From Verrucomicrobiota bacterium (lineage in GTDB: Bacteria > Verrucomicrobiota > Verrucomicrobiia > Limisphaerales > SIBE01): DNA of 36,091 nucleotides. The position numbers and the translations under genes were made by a program. The number at the start of each line of letters is the position of its first letter. The first letter of the stretch is position 1. The DNA lies in the NCBI GenBank assembly GCA_016871535.1, contig VHCZ01000035.1, positions 1 to 36,091 of the forward strand, written 5' to 3'. Shown piece by piece: positions 1 to 8,472 of this stretch. Under the pieces are notes generated by a model that saw only the letters and a list, made by a program, of their open reading frames with translations, was not told the origin of the DNA and ran no database searches.

Positions 1-136
1 ACCACTTCCATTGCGTGCGAATGCTGAGATGTCGGGCAGAACGTAACCGAGGAAACAAGCGCTGGACAAGCAAAGAGAAGTTGTTCCGCTGCGTAAAATG
101 GGTTGCTGACAAAGCGCGAAAGCCTAGGATGCGTTC
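1..136. other. Left edge, no gene seen
   Basis: I see no convincing coding region, RNA gene or repeat here. It is the upstream region of the aspartic protease gene, and no promoter can be assigned with confidence. Confidence 0.4.
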
Positions 137-520
137 ATGGGATTAACGAAGGTGACCACCAAGCTCAGCAACCCTGCCGCGCCGGAACAGAGTTATGAAG
201 CGCTGTTCCTCGTGGACACTGGAGCAACGGACTCTGTGGCGCCTGCTGATGAACTGCGGAAGATCGGGGTTCGCGAAGAAGGCCGGATGGCCTACGAACT
301 TGCGGACGGCACTGTAAAGGAATACGGCTACGGTTTGGCGCGGATCGAGTTCATGGGCGAGATCACCGCCGGCCGAGTCATTTTCGGCGAGCCGGAGGTC
401 GAGCCAATCCTCGGCGTCACCGCGCTCGAATCCGTCGGCATCATGGCCGATCCAGCGAACAAAACGCTCCGGCGATTGCCGGCGATCCCGCTCAAGACCG
501 TGGGTTTCACGTGGAGGTAA
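137..520 (+). CDS. Retropepsin-like (clan AA) aspartic protease
   Basis: This is a 127-residue protein of single-domain retropepsin size. The catalytic motif D27-T-G-A is preceded by hydrophobic residues (ALFLVDTGAT). A second hydrophobic stretch, EPILGVTALESVGI near residues 88-101, matches the I-L-G-x-x-x-L segment that follows the flap in bacterial clan AA proteases of Verrucomicrobia, Cyanobacteria and Planctomycetes. Members act as homodimers, each chain supplying one aspartate. There is no signal peptide, so it is probably cytoplasmic. The ATG at 137 has no clear Shine-Dalgarno. Its substrate is unknown. Such proteins are often encoded next to small antitoxin-like proteins, but no partner is visible here, although the window edge is only 136 bases upstream. 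Confidence 0.75.
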   Translation: MGLTKVTTKLSNPAAPEQSYEALFLVDTGATDSVAPADELRKIGVREEGRMAYELADGTVKEYGYGLARIEFMGEITAGRVIFGEPEVEPILGVTALESVGIMADPANKTLRRLPAIPLKTVGFTWR

Positions 521-551
521 TCGTGTTTCCCCTGGATCGGGAGGAGGTGCG

Positions 552-578
552 GAACATATCACAAATTGTGATATGTTC
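552..578. promoter_or_regulatory. Perfect 27-bp palindrome, candidate operator
   Basis: Two 13-base arms (GAACATATCACAA and its exact reverse complement) flank a single A. The AT-rich arms contrast with the GC-rich surroundings. It lies 31 bases past the protease stop codon and is not followed by a T run, so it does not look like an intrinsic terminator. The symmetry suits a dimeric helix-turn-helix regulator, but no regulator gene is adjacent. Confidence 0.45.
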
Positions 579-702
579 GACGCTCAAGCATGCGCGCAAC
601 GTTTTTGCGTTTACAGAACAGAGCGTCGCCATGCTGTCGAGTGTCCTGCACAGTCCGCGTGCCGTGCAGGTAAACATCGAGAGGAGAAAGTTGTGAGGCA
701 CT

Positions 703-802
703 GGGTGGAACGGGCTACCAGCCCGTTTTCGGCGGCAACTTGCCGCCGAACATTGCGGCAGGGTGGTAGCCTGCCGCAACAGGCCAGTGGCCTGTTCCAC
801 CC
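703..802. repeat. Multi-hairpin palindromic repeat, W-family copy 1
   Basis: A 100-bp element bounded by the inverted ends GGGTGGAAC and GTTCCACCC. Inside lie successive short palindromes: CGGGCTACCAGCCCG, a 23-bp one at 729-751 (TTCGGCGGC...GCCGCCGAA), TGCGGCAGG...CCTGCCGCA, and AGGCCAGTGGCCT. Part of it recurs at 33736-33783, including the 3' flank TTTTC-R-AAAC-R-CGCT. It is probably a REP/MITE-like element without coding capacity. Confidence 0.75.
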
Positions 803-907
803 AAAAGGCATTTTCAAAACGCGCTCTAAAACTCTGCTTGGCAATTGGGCCGTTGAAGGGCTAAATTCTGCGATGTAGCCAGTTCAGTTCTTAGCTCTTT
901 ACTCTGG

Positions 908-3900
908 ATGAAACGCATCGCTTTCTTGGTCTGCGCTCTGGTGGCCGCAACTCGATTTCAATTCGCTGCCCCCGCAGACAAACCCACCGCTGGAACCGAC
1001 GCTCGCGTCAGTTTCTACAAACAGATTCGCCCCATCCTTCAGGCCAATTGCCAGGGCTGCCACCAGCCCGCCAAATCCAAGGGCGGGTACGTCATGACCG
1101 AGTTCGAGCGCCTGCTCGCGCCGGGTGACAGCGGCGAAAAGCCGGTCGTGGCAGGCCAACCCACGGCCAGCCATCTCGTCAAACAGATCACCCCGGTCAA
1201 AGGCGAAGCAGAAATGCCCAAAGGCAAGCCGCCTTTAAGTGAGCCCGAGATCGATCTGATTCGCCGGTGGATTGCGGAAGGCGCGAAGGACGACACGCCG
1301 CCGAATGCGCGCGAGCGCTTCGACAACGAACATCCCCCGGTCTATACGCGGCCGCCCGTCATCACTTCGCTGGACTATTCTCCCGATGGCTCCCTGATTG
1401 CCGTTGCGGGCTTCCATGAAGTCTTGCTGCACAAGGCCGATGGATCGGGTTTGGCCGGACGATTGGTCGGACTATCCGACCGGCTCCAGACCGTCCGGTT
1501 TTCGCCCGACGGCAAATTGCTGGCCGTCGCCGGTGGCCAACCCGCGCGCATGGGCGAGGTGCAAATCTGGGACGTGGCAAACAAGAAGCTCGTGGTGTCT
1601 GTCCCGATCAGCTACGACACGGTCTATGGCGTGAATTGGTCGCCGGACGGCAAACTCGTGTCGCTCGGCTGTCCGGATAACACGGTCCGCGCGATCGATG
1701 CCGCCACGGGCAAACTGGTCCTCCAACAAGGTTCCCACAACGATTGGGTGCTCGACACGGTGTTTTCCAAGGACGGTTCGCACGTCATTTCCGTCGGGCG
1801 CGACATGAGCGCCAAGTTGACGGAAACGGCCTCGCAGCGGTTCATCGACAACATCACCTCGATTACTCCGGGCGCGCTGCGCGGCGGCATCCAGAGCGTG
1901 GCACGGCATCCTGCAAAAGATGAAATTCTCGTTGGCGGCTCGGACGGGATTCCCCAAATCTATCGGGTCTTCCGCCAGACCGCGCGCAAGATCGGCGACA
2001 ACGCCGCGTTAATCCGCCGGTTCCCCGCGATGGAAGGACGCCTCTTCAGCGTCGATTACAGCGCAGATGGGAAACGCATCGCCGCCGGCGCCAGCCTCGA
2101 CGCGCACGGCGCCGTCAATATTTATGACGCCGTCTTCGATTCGACGATTCCGACCAATCTGGTGAAGTCGCTGGAGAAGGAAGTCTTCGCCCAAAGCGCC
2201 GAAGAAAAGGCCGCCATTGAGAAATATGTCACGTCCGACGTGAAGCTCGTGGCCTCCGCGACTTTCACCAACGCCGCGATCTATGCGATCAGTTTCAGTC
2301 CCGACGGCAAGCGGGTGGCGGCAGGCGGCAACGACGGTCTCGTTCGGCTGATCGAAGCCGAATCGGGAAAAGTGCTGCAAGAATTCGCCGCCGCACCGAT
2401 CACTGCGACAACGGCGACGCCCGCGGAAGCTGAAAAACTCGAAACCCGAAACCCGAAACCCGAAACTGCTCATACCACCTCGGCTCAGCCTGAGACCACG
2501 AAAGAGTCCCTGCCGAAAGGCGCTGAAGTCGCCGCTCTGGAAGTCGAGCCGTCGCAGATACGGCTCCCACGGCGCAATGAACATGTCCAGCTCATCGTTG
2601 TGGCGAAACTCGCTTCGGGTGACACGGCGGATGCCACCCGGCTTGCCTCCTATTCGGTGAGCAACGATCTGGGCGAGGTTTCCGAACGAGGCCGGTTCAC
2701 CGTTCGGAAAAATGGATCGGGCTCGATCCAGGTTGCGCTCGCGGGAAAAACCGCGACGGTTCCGGTGGAAGTGTCTGGATTGAAGGAGACGTTTGAAGCG
2801 GACTTCGTGCGAGACGTGAACCCCGTTCTCTCGAAATTGGGCTGCAACGCCGGCACCTGCCATGGCTCCAAGGATGGCAAGAACGGCTTCAAGCTTTCCC
2901 TGCGCGGTTACGATCCAATCTTCGACGTGCGGGCGTTTGCGGACGATTTGGCGGCGCGCCGCGTCAACCTCGCTTCGCCGGACGACAGTTTGATGCTGTT
3001 GAAAGCCACCGGAGCCGTGCCGCACGAAGGCGGGCAACGGACCACGATGGATTCCGAGTACTACGCCATCCTGCGGCAGTGGATCGCAGACGGGGCGAAG
3101 CTCAATGAAGAGTCCGCCCGCGTGACGCGCATCGAAATCATGCCGAGAAACCCGACCGTGCAGGACATTGGCGCGCGCCAGCAAATGCGGGTCGCCGCGA
3201 CCTATGCCAACGGCTCCACGCGCGACGTCACGGCCGAGTCATTCATCGACAGTGGCAACACGGACATCGCCTCGGCCGATCCGTCCGGGCTGATCACGAC
3301 CTTGCGCCGGGGCGAAGCGCCGATCCTGGCGCGCTACGAGGGCGCCTATGCGGCGACCACGCTCACGGTGATGGGCGACCGCAGCGGTTTCGTCTGGAAG
3401 GACCAACCGGCAAACAATCGCATCGACCAGCTTGTCGCCGCGAAATGGAAGCGGATGAAGATTCTACCGAGCGACCTCTGCACGGACACCGAATTCATCC
3501 GCCGCGTGTATCTCGATTTGGTTGGGCTGCCGCCAAGCGCCGAAGATGTCCGGCTGTTTCTCGAAGACTCACAGGAGGTTCAAATCAAGCGCGACGCGCT
3601 GGTCGAACGGCTCATGGCCAGCCCGGAGTTCGTGGAGCATTGGGCCAACAAGTGGGCGGACTTGCTGCAAGTGAACCGCAAGTTCCTCGGCGAACCCGGG
3701 GCCCAGCTTTTCCGCGACTGGATTCGCAAGGAGATCGAAAACAACACGCCGTACGACGAATTTGTCCGCAAGATCCTGACCGCCTCCGGTTCAAACAAGG
3801 AAAACCCGGCCGCTTCTTACTACAAAGTGCTGCGTGCTCCGACCGAGACAATGGAGAACACCACCCACCTGTTTCTGGCGACTCGATTCAACTGCAACAA

Positions 3901-6052
3901 GTGCCACGATCACCCGTTCGAGCGCTGGACGCAGGATCAGTACTACCATCTCGCTTCCTTCTTCGCGCAAGTCGAGTTCAAGAAGGACCCCGCGAGTGGG
4001 GATCGGATGGTCGGCGGCACCGCCGTGGAGGGGGCGAAGCCGCTCTTCGAAATCGTGGCGGACAAGAAGGAAGGCGACGTCAAACACGACCGCACGGGTA
4101 AAATTACGCCGCCGGATTTCCCGTATCCCGCGAAATTCAGTTTGAGCCAGACCAATGAAACGCGCCGCGAAAAGCTCGCGTCCTGGCTGACGTCGTCCGA
4201 CAATCGCTATTTCGCGCTGAGCTACGTGAATCGATTGTGGGGTTACTTGATGGGCGTGGGGCTGATTGAGCCGCTGGATGATATTCGCGCCGGCAATCCG
4301 CCGAGCAATCCGGAGTTGCTCGACTATCTGGCGCGAGAGTTCATCCAAAGCGGCTTCAACACGCGGCACATGCTTCGTTTGATCTGCCAGTCGCGCGTTT
4401 ATCAGCTTTCGATCACGACGCACGAATGGAACGTGGACGACAAAATCAATTATTCCCACGCGATGGCGCGGCGTTTGCCGGCGGAGGTTTTGGTCGATGC
4501 GGTGTTTCGGGTGACCGGTTCCACCTCGTTTTTCCCCGGTCTTCGACCCGGGACGCGCGCCCAGCAGTTGCCTGATTCGGCGGTGGATTTGCCCAGCGGT
4601 TTCCTCGCTAATCTGGGCCGTCCGCCCCGCGAGAGCGCCTGCGAATGCGAACGCAGCAACGACATTCGGCTCAGCTCGGTCATGTCGCTCCTGAGCGGGC
4701 CGGCCGTCTCTGCCGCCGTGAACGATCCGCGCAACGACCTGGCGTCGCTCGTCCGGGCTGAACCGGACGACCGAAAGCTCGTTCAGGAGGTTTTCCTCCG
4801 CGTCCTCAACCGACCGGCCGCGGACCATGAAGTCGATTCCACGCTGGCGACGATGAACGAGATGGCGCGAGATCACGGCCGCCTCACCAACGCGCTGGCC
4901 AAGGCCGAAGCCGAATGGACTGTCACCAGGCAAAAGCGCGAGAAAGAACGCGCGGAAGCCGTCGCCAAAGCTGAAGCGGAGTTGACCGCGTATTTGTCGC
5001 AACGCGCGCCGAAAATCGCGGCGATCGAACGCCAGCGCCAGGAGAAGATCGCGGCCGCGGATCTGGCCGTAAAGGAAGCCGAACCTTCTTTGCCCGAAAA
5101 GCTGTCCCGGTGGGAAGCCGAACTGGAGGATGAACGCTTTGCCACGCGGTGGATTCCGCTCGCCTTGAACGATGTCAGAGGCACGGGATCGGTGAAACTT
5201 GAAAAGCTGGCCGACGGCTCGGTGCGATCTTCGGGAAGCAAAGGCGAGTTGCCCAGTTACATCGTCAGCGCGGAGACGACCCTGGGCAAGATCACCGGGC
5301 TGAAGCTCGAAGTGCTGCCCGACGAAAGCTTGCCGGCGTTTGGTCCGGGCTTCAAAGACGGCAACTTTTTCTTGAGCGAGATCGCCGTGGAGGCGGGCAA
5401 CAAAACGAATGCGGCGAAGCTGGCCAGGATAAAAATCAAGGATGGCCGCACGGACCTGATCGAGGACAAATATGATTTGAAGCACGTGTTCGATGGGAGA
5501 AGCGAGCAAGGCCGCGCGGAAGGATGGACGATCGGCTACTCGAAAGTCGGAGAAGCGCATTGGGCCGCATTTGAGTTTGAGAAACCGGTTGCGGAAAAGG
5601 ATGGGGCCGCCTTGAGAATCACTCTCCAGCATGCGTACCAGGCGCCTTACGAGATCGGACGGTTCCGGATCTGGATCACAACCAATTCAAAGCCGATGGC
5701 GGAAGGACTCCCTTCGGATGTCGCCGAGGCGCTGAAAATTCCCCCGTTGGTGCGGACACCGCAGCAGGCCGCAAAGGCGCTGGATTACTATCGCTCTCTT
5801 GACGTTGGGATGCGGAAGCTGGAGCAGACTCTGGCGCTGGCGCGCAAACCGTTGCCTGAAGATGAGAAACTGAAGGAATTAGAAATAAGCCTGGCTCGTG
5901 CCGCCCGCCAAATCGAGACCGACCCGGCTTTGGCGCAGTTGCGTCAGGATGTGGAACTGAGCACGAAGCAGCTCAAGAATCGGCGTCTGACCGGAGCGCA
6001 AGACCTGGCGTGGGCGCTGATCAACACACCGTCATTCCTGTTCAACAGATGA
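908..6052 (+). CDS. PSCyt1-WD40-Big2-PSD1 (DUF1549/DUF1553) exported protein
   Basis: This is a 1714-residue secreted protein of the planctomycete/verrucomicrobial cytochrome type. In order it has a signal peptide (1-22), a PSCyt1 domain with heme motif C48-Q-G-C-H52, WD40-like repeats recognisable by recurring SPDGK (about 143-498), an Ig-like Big2 domain (about 545-628) and a CX4CH site at C646-NAGT-C651-H652. A second Big2 domain follows (about 738-824), then DUF1549 (about 836-1030) ending in C996-NK-C999-H1000 with DHPFERW, then DUF1553 (from about 1083). An inserted segment with ALNDVRGTGS and LPDESLPAFGPG (about 1410-1600) is flanked by coiled-coil helices, and the protein ends PSFLFNR as usual for DUF1553. 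The molecular role of the family is unproven; the three CxxCH-like sites suggest heme binding in the periplasm. DUF1549/DUF1553 genes normally neighbour a DUF1501 gene, and one lies about 800 bases downstream. The ATG at 908 directly begins the signal peptide. Confidence 0.92.
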   Translation: MKRIAFLVCALVAATRFQFAAPADKPTAGTDARVSFYKQIRPILQANCQGCHQPAKSKGGYVMTEFERLLAPGDSGEKPVVAGQPTASHLVKQITPVKGEAEMPKGKPPLSEPEIDLIRRWIAEGAKDDTPPNARERFDNEHPPVYTRPPVITSLDYSPDGSLIAVAGFHEVLLHKADGSGLAGRLVGLSDRLQTVRFSPDGKLLAVAGGQPARMGEVQIWDVANKKLVVSVPISYDTVYGVNWSPDGKLVSLGCPDNTVRAIDAATGKLVLQQGSHNDWVLDTVFSKDGSHVISVGRDMSAKLTETASQRFIDNITSITPGALRGGIQSVARHPAKDEILVGGSDGIPQIYRVFRQTARKIGDNAALIRRFPAMEGRLFSVDYSADGKRIAAGASLDAHGAVNIYDAVFDSTIPTNLVKSLEKEVFAQSAEEKAAIEKYVTSDVKLVASATFTNAAIYAISFSPDGKRVAAGGNDGLVRLIEAESGKVLQEFAAAPITATTATPAEAEKLETRNPKPETAHTTSAQPETTKESLPKGAEVAALEVEPSQIRLPRRNEHVQLIVVAKLASGDTADATRLASYSVSNDLGEVSERGRFTVRKNGSGSIQVALAGKTATVPVEVSGLKETFEADFVRDVNPVLSKLGCNAGTCHGSKDGKNGFKLSLRGYDPIFDVRAFADDLAARRVNLASPDDSLMLLKATGAVPHEGGQRTTMDSEYYAILRQWIADGAKLNEESARVTRIEIMPRNPTVQDIGARQQMRVAATYANGSTRDVTAESFIDSGNTDIASADPSGLITTLRRGEAPILARYEGAYAATTLTVMGDRSGFVWKDQPANNRIDQLVAAKWKRMKILPSDLCTDTEFIRRVYLDLVGLPPSAEDVRLFLEDSQEVQIKRDALVERLMASPEFVEHWANKWADLLQVNRKFLGEPGAQLFRDWIRKEIENNTPYDEFVRKILTASGSNKENPAASYYKVLRAPTETMENTTHLFLATRFNCNKCHDHPFERWTQDQYYHLASFFAQVEFKKDPASGDRMVGGTAVEGAKPLFEIVADKKEGDVKHDRTGKITPPDFPYPAKFSLSQTNETRREKLASWLTSSDNRYFALSYVNRLWGYLMGVGLIEPLDDIRAGNPPSNPELLDYLAREFIQSGFNTRHMLRLICQSRVYQLSITTHEWNVDDKINYSHAMARRLPAEVLVDAVFRVTGSTSFFPGLRPGTRAQQLPDSAVDLPSGFLANLGRPPRESACECERSNDIRLSSVMSLLSGPAVSAAVNDPRNDLASLVRAEPDDRKLVQEVFLRVLNRPAADHEVDSTLATMNEMARDHGRLTNALAKAEAEWTVTRQKREKERAEAVAKAEAELTAYLSQRAPKIAAIERQRQEKIAAADLAVKEAEPSLPEKLSRWEAELEDERFATRWIPLALNDVRGTGSVKLEKLADGSVRSSGSKGELPSYIVSAETTLGKITGLKLEVLPDESLPAFGPGFKDGNFFLSEIAVEAGNKTNAAKLARIKIKDGRTDLIEDKYDLKHVFDGRSEQGRAEGWTIGYSKVGEAHWAAFEFEKPVAEKDGAALRITLQHAYQAPYEIGRFRIWITTNSKPMAEGLPSDVAEALKIPPLVRTPQQAAKALDYYRSLDVGMRKLEQTLALARKPLPEDEKLKELEISLARAARQIETDPALAQLRQDVELSTKQLKNRRLTGAQDLAWALINTPSFLFNR
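2441..2466 (+). repeat. GAAACCC heptanucleotide tandem repeat in the PSD1 gene
   Basis: Three full GAAACCC units and a partial GAAAC lie in the linker between the WD40 region and the first Big2 domain. Because the unit is seven bases, the three reading phases give ETRNPKPE. The linker codes for a low-complexity Glu/Thr/Pro-rich stretch, so length changes here are probably tolerated. Confidence 0.8.
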
Positions 6053-6071
6053 TCGCGATGCGGAAACCACT

Positions 6072-6314
6072 TCAACGCAGACGTGAGAGACGGCGTGTTT
6101 GTTCCCTGATCCGTTCCGCCCGGAATGGTCGATATTCGTCCTGGGAAGCTGCGAGCAACTCTCGCCAGCGCGCAGGGTTGCCTCCGGCTTCGGACAGAGC
6201 TTGCTCGGCGAGCCGGCGAATGGTTTCCAGTTTGGCGGGTTTCTCGGCAGGGGAACACTGCTCTGCATCCCATCGCGCCGCAAGCAAGGCTTCAAGCCTT
6301 GGATTTCGCGCCAT
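6072..6314 (-). CDS. Small hypothetical protein, downstream of an overlapping partner
   Basis: An 80-residue charged, helical protein beginning MARNPRLEALLAARWDAEQ, with no signal peptide or membrane segment. It starts inside the end of the upstream gene (23-base overlap), which suggests translational coupling. Together they form a two-gene minus-strand unit between the plus-strand PSD1 and DUF1501 genes. I do not recognise a family. The composition (many Ala, Arg, Glu and Leu, no Cys) and clean amphipathic pattern favour a real protein, and the opposite-strand frames look like shadows. Confidence 0.55.
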   Translation of the reverse strand: MARNPRLEALLAARWDAEQCSPAEKPAKLETIRRLAEQALSEAGGNPARWRELLAASQDEYRPFRAERIREQTRRLSRLR

Positions 6315-6705
6315 GCTCGAACACTTCGGACAAAATCGACTGTCGCTGTTCGGAAGTCAGATAATGTTCGCCAGCGAGCGTGGCATGCAGGAGCTCGAGT
6401 TCGGCTTCGACTGCCTCAAGGTTGATGCCCTGTGGAGTTGGCGGGACATCCTGAAGTCGGGCGAGGATCGACAGTTCCTCGCCATCAGCGATGATCTGCG
6501 TGAGATAAGCGCGATGGAATCGCCGGTCGGCCTCGGTGGGAGTTTGCAGCACCATGATTTCATCCGACGCCGCGCGGAACTCCTCGACGCGCTCGAACCA
6601 ACGCGCGACCTGGTTGCCCAAGTGTTGGTCGCGTTCAATGGCCTCACGATGCCGCCGTTCGGCTGCACGACGCGCCGTTTCCCAACGATCTGTTACCGTG
6701 CTCAT
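6292..6705 (-). CDS. Hypothetical helical protein
   Basis: A 137-residue protein starting MSTVTDRWETARRAAERRH. I chose the internal ATG at 6705 over one 18 codons upstream because the longer start adds a Gly/Ser/Arg/Phe-rich stretch unlike the rest. It is predicted to be almost all alpha-helical and soluble, rich in Glu, Arg and Ala, with no recognisable motif. It is the first gene of a two-gene minus-strand unit, transcribed away from the DUF1501 gene; the 165-base divergent gap (6706-6870) must hold promoters for both directions. Function unknown. Confidence 0.6.
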   Translation of the reverse strand: MSTVTDRWETARRAAERRHREAIERDQHLGNQVARWFERVEEFRAASDEIMVLQTPTEADRRFHRAYLTQIIADGEELSILARLQDVPPTPQGINLEAVEAELELLHATLAGEHYLTSEQRQSILSEVFEHGAKSKA

Positions 6706-6870
6706 GCTGGAAAAAGTGCCAGCACTGGAACCCCGTGTAAAGCCGCGACGGAAGCCCACAAACGCCTTGAACGGAAACCGAATCGGCTTACATTCTAAAC
6801 AACGCCTAACCCGTCAAAACTTATGCTACATATCCCTGGTGAATTCTGCACGGACCTCTGTGACGCCAAC

Positions 6871-8295
6871 ATGAAGCTGACGCGCCGCGATCTCCTTCGG
6901 ATCGGCGGATCGAGTATTCTTGGCCTTTCGCTTGGATCGATGTTCCAACTGACCGCCCGCGCCAAAGAAGCGGGCGAGAAGGGCGGCGGTCCGGGCTGGG
7001 GCAAAGCCAAAAGCGTCATCATGGTTTATCTCCAGGGCGGACCGAGCCATCTGGACCTCTGGGACCCCAAGGAGAACGTGGAGGACAAGATTCGCAGTCC
7101 GTTCAAGTCGATTCCGACGAAGATCCCCGGCGTCAATTTCACGGAGATTCTGCCGCAACTCGCGAAGGTGAACGACAAGTTCACCATGATCCGCTCGATG
7201 AGCTACACGCCGAACGGTCTTTTCAACCACACGGCGGCGATTTACCAGATCATGACCGGGTACACGACGGACAAGGTCAGCCCCTCCGGCCAATTGGAGC
7301 CGCCGAACCCGAAAGATTTCCCGAACTTCGGCTCGAACATCATCCGGCTCAAACCGGTTACGGACCCGATACTGCCGTTCGTCATGCTCCCTCGTCCGCT
7401 TCAGGAAAGCAACGTCGTCGGCAAAGGCGGCACGGCTGGCTTTCTCGGCAAAGCGTTCGATCCCTACTATCTCTTCCCCGACGGCGATGACATGGACATG
7501 ACGAAGATGGACAAGGTCAAGACGGACGACCTTAAGTTGCCGCAAGAAGTGTTCGCGATGCGTTTGCAGCGGCGCGCCCGGTTGCGCGACACGTTGAACG
7601 ACGCGATGCCGCAGATTGAGAAGGCGGTCGAAAGCTACAACCTCGACGAATACTACCAGCGCGCCCTGAACCTGATCGTCTCTGGCCGGGCGCGATCCGC
7701 CTTTGACCTGGGCCAGGAGCCGGACGCGGTGCGCGACCGTTATGGCCGGACCACATTCGGTCAAAGTTGTTTGTTGGCGCGGCGTCTGGTCGAGGCCGGC
7801 ACGCGCGTCGTCGAAGTCGTCTGGCCCAAAGTGGCGAACTCGGACAATCACTCGTGGGACGTGCACGTGGGGCTCACCCAGCGCATGAAGAACCAATCAG
7901 GGCCGATGCTTGATCAAGGGCTTTCGGCGCTCTTCGAGGACCTCGATCAACGCGGTTTGCTCAGCGAAACGCTCGTCGTTGCCATCGGTGAATTCGGGCG
8001 CAGCCCGCAGAAAGGCTTGAGCACGTCTGGCAACAGCAACAGTCCGGATGGCCGAGATCATTGGCCCTATTGCTACACGTCGGTCATCGGTGGAGCCGGG
8101 ATCCGGCAGGGTTACGTCCACGGCAAATCCGACAAGACCGCTTCGAGTCCGGCCGAGGAGCCGGTGCATCCGATGGAAGTGCTGGCGACCATTTACCACT
8201 CCTTCGGCATCGATCCGGACACGATCGTGTACAACCACCTCAACCAGCCGCGCGAACTGGTGAAAGCCCACGCCGTCACCAAGCTGTTCGCGTAA
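6871..8295 (+). CDS. DUF1501 domain protein, Tat-exported
   Basis: A 474-residue protein of the DUF1501 family, which has a sulfatase/alkaline-phosphatase-like fold. The N-terminus [20 protein letters not shown] is a twin-arginine signal (R5-R6), so it is probably exported folded. Family hallmarks are visible: [16 protein letters not shown] (about 52-67), [17 protein letters not shown] and GRDHWPYCY followed by GGAGIRQG near the C-terminus. An upstream in-frame TTG-type start at 6823 would bury the Tat signal, so ATG 6871 is preferred. DUF1501 genes normally pair with PSCyt1/PSD1 genes, and here the two flank the small minus-strand pair. The enzymatic role is not established in this family. 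No Shine-Dalgarno is visible. Confidence 0.92.
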   Translation: MKLTRRDLLRIGGSSILGLSLGSMFQLTARAKEAGEKGGGPGWGKAKSVIMVYLQGGPSHLDLWDPKENVEDKIRSPFKSIPTKIPGVNFTEILPQLAKVNDKFTMIRSMSYTPNGLFNHTAAIYQIMTGYTTDKVSPSGQLEPPNPKDFPNFGSNIIRLKPVTDPILPFVMLPRPLQESNVVGKGGTAGFLGKAFDPYYLFPDGDDMDMTKMDKVKTDDLKLPQEVFAMRLQRRARLRDTLNDAMPQIEKAVESYNLDEYYQRALNLIVSGRARSAFDLGQEPDAVRDRYGRTTFGQSCLLARRLVEAGTRVVEVVWPKVANSDNHSWDVHVGLTQRMKNQSGPMLDQGLSALFEDLDQRGLLSETLVVAIGEFGRSPQKGLSTSGNSNSPDGRDHWPYCYTSVIGGAGIRQGYVHGKSDKTASSPAEEPVHPMEVLATIYHSFGIDPDTIVYNHLNQPRELVKAHAVTKLFA

Positions 8296-8325
8296 TTGGA
8301 CCGGTCAGGTCTCACCGGCGTCGGT

Positions 8326-8394
8326 TTTGTAGTCCCGCCTTTAGGCGGATCCGACGGCCGACCGGCTAAAGCCAGCTAAAGCCGGGGCTACAAA
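8326..8394. repeat. Palindromic repeat with TTTGTAG ends
   Basis: A 69-bp element bounded by TTTGTAG and CTACAAA. Inner palindromic pieces are CCGCCTTTAGGCGG and CCGGCTAAAGCC/AGCTAAAGCCGG. It lies 30 bases after the DUF1501 stop codon and could fold as a hairpin in the transcript. I see only this copy in the window. Confidence 0.65.
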
Positions 8395-8437
8395 CGATGT
8401 TCGATGTTGGATGTTCGAAGTTCGGCCGCTACACTCC

Positions 8438-8472
8438 GAACATTGCACTTTGAACATTGAACTTTGAACTTC
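8438..8472. repeat. 14-bp tandem repeat overlapping the lptE start
   Basis: GAACATTGCACTTT is followed by GAACATTGAACTTT (one mismatch) and a truncated third unit, GAACTTC. The TTG start codon of the following lipoprotein gene sits across the junction of units two and three. Similar TTTGAAC units occur at about 29550-29565. Confidence 0.7.

Larger units (their letters stand above)
521..907. other. Gene-poor gap with palindrome and multi-hairpin repeat
   Basis: This 387-base stretch separates the protease from the PSD1 gene. It contains the 27-bp palindrome (552-578) and the multi-hairpin repeat (703-802), listed separately. Short open frames exist, for example a GTG-initiated frame at 511-696 and a frame starting inside the palindrome at 573, but their translations resemble no family I know and run into the repeat. 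I regard them as noncoding or as remnants. Confidence 0.5.

Noticed and set aside
703-802. CRISPR-like array
   Set aside because: The repeated pieces are palindromes of different sequence, with no constant repeat-spacer period and no cas gene.
573-878. Plus-strand frame beginning inside the palindrome
   Set aside because: Its translation is Cys/Arg/Gln-rich, resembles no family and runs through the hairpin repeat at 703-802.
2009-3184. Long minus-strand frame opposite the PSD1 gene
   Set aside because: It lies opposite a strongly supported multi-domain protein, and its translation is low-information, Arg/Gly/His/Phe-rich, as expected for an antisense shadow in GC-rich DNA.
3791-5632. 613-codon minus-strand frame inside the PSD1 gene
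   Set aside because: The length comes from high GC. The opposite frame contains the DUF1549/DUF1553 motifs, and this one has no recognisable domain.
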